64,000 nt of DNA from an uncultured Oceanospirillaceae bacterium (lineage in GTDB: Bacteria; Pseudomonadota; Gammaproteobacteria; Pseudomonadales; Balneatricaceae), in NCBI GenBank assembly GCA_937136055.1, contig CAKZOD010000087.1:61183-125182 (forward strand), read 5' to 3'. The first letter of the stretch is position 1, and every line of letters begins with the position of its first letter. Made by a program: the position numbers and the translations under genes. Positions 63,395-64,000 of this stretch are shown here, in pieces. The notes under the pieces were generated by a model, which ran no database searches, was not told where the DNA came from, and worked only from the letters and a program-made list of their open reading frames with translations.

Positions 63395-63653
63395 TAAACT
63401 GTTATCTCTAAAGGCTTTCTCATTACTAATATCTATTTTGTATTAGTAACCTGCCTCTAAAGATCAATCTGGATTTGATGTCTATCTTTAACACTACATC
63501 TTTATAAGGATGCGTATCTTAGTCTTTTATGTAATTAAATCAACATGTATTAGCAACTTAAACATGTTGCTAATCGTCTCAACATTTCATGTTGTGACCT
63601 AGTGATTTTATCTTTTTCGTTACTTCAGTTTCACCAAACGCCTTTGGCGTTAT
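63395..63653 (-). other. 23S-5S spacer
   Basis: About 260 bp without a tRNA or gene, long for a 23S-5S spacer. AACGCCTTTGGCGTT at 63637-63651 forms a small hairpin right after the 23S 3' end and may be part of the processing stem. TATCTTT strings recur near 63475-63490. Confidence 0.6.

Positions 63654-64000
<347 letters not shown>

Overview
The window is 64 kb of chromosomal DNA from a marine-type, motile gammaproteobacterium. This is inferred from the CheV/FlgA/FlgM/FlgN block, CcoG, TAT-dependent TRAP transport, EptA, RluF, YegQ/TrhP and YcaQ. The A+T-rich composition and the abundance of LysR regulators, TRAP transport and chemoreceptors suggest an Oceanospirillales-like heterotroph (Marinomonas/Neptunomonas type). 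The genus cannot be fixed by eye. No phage, integrase, CRISPR array or transposase gene was found.

Layout. 0-2.4 kb: flagellar/chemotaxis block (cheV partial, flgA, flgM behind a FliA-type promoter, flgN) and tRNA-Arg(CCU). 2.4-8 kb: a thioredoxin-like gene and a TakP-type TRAP transporter whose large permease carries an unusual 324-residue helical C-terminal tail. 8-12 kb: an intergenic region with a hairpin-embedded mini-ORF, ccoG, and a MocR-type regulator preceded by three near-identical operator-like sites. 12-24.4 kb: a DUF2927 exported protein and two groups of acid-sugar-type catabolic enzymes (SDR plus lactonase-type amidohydrolase; enolase-superfamily dehydratase plus class II aldolase), separated by a trans-sulfuration enzyme, an MscS channel and a YiiM-like MOSC protein; then an SDR, a regulator remnant, an isochorismatase-fold hydrolase and ycaQ.

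24.5-24.8 kb holds a 267-bp nested-palindrome element without a coding gene, which looks like a MITE or a structured mobile DNA/RNA element. 24.8-40 kb is mostly housekeeping and small accessory genes: VOC, YgjP-like peptidase, elaA, a chemoreceptor, rarD, a chromosomal KfrA-like coiled-coil protein, a cytosolic gamma-glutamyltransferase, an RNA methyltransferase, alpha/beta hydrolase, LysR, several small proteins, SDR and trhP. 40-47.2 kb is a seven-gene co-directional cluster (3-hydroxyisobutyrate-dehydrogenase-like, aldehyde dehydrogenase, serine acetyltransferase-like, glyoxalase-like, M20 amidohydrolase, LysR, flavin reductase). It looks like an undescribed catabolic route, and its ALDH gene is bracketed by heptanucleotide repeat arrays.

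47.6-62.3 kb: a dCache chemoreceptor, a LysR/VOC/FMN-reductase divergon, dsdA, a YadG/YadH-type ABC exporter, an RluA-family pseudouridine synthase, eptA, an exported ClpP-like protein, rluF, and a MoxR/VWA pair. 62.4-64 kb: a lipoprotein, then the distal end of an rRNA operon on the minus strand (terminator, 5S, 3' part of 23S). An inverted 30-nt fragment of 5S sits just beyond the terminator.

Many nominal longest-ORF starts were moved inward because a Shine-Dalgarno sequence clearly picks an internal start; the reason is given in each entry. All functional calls come from reading motifs by eye, without database searches.
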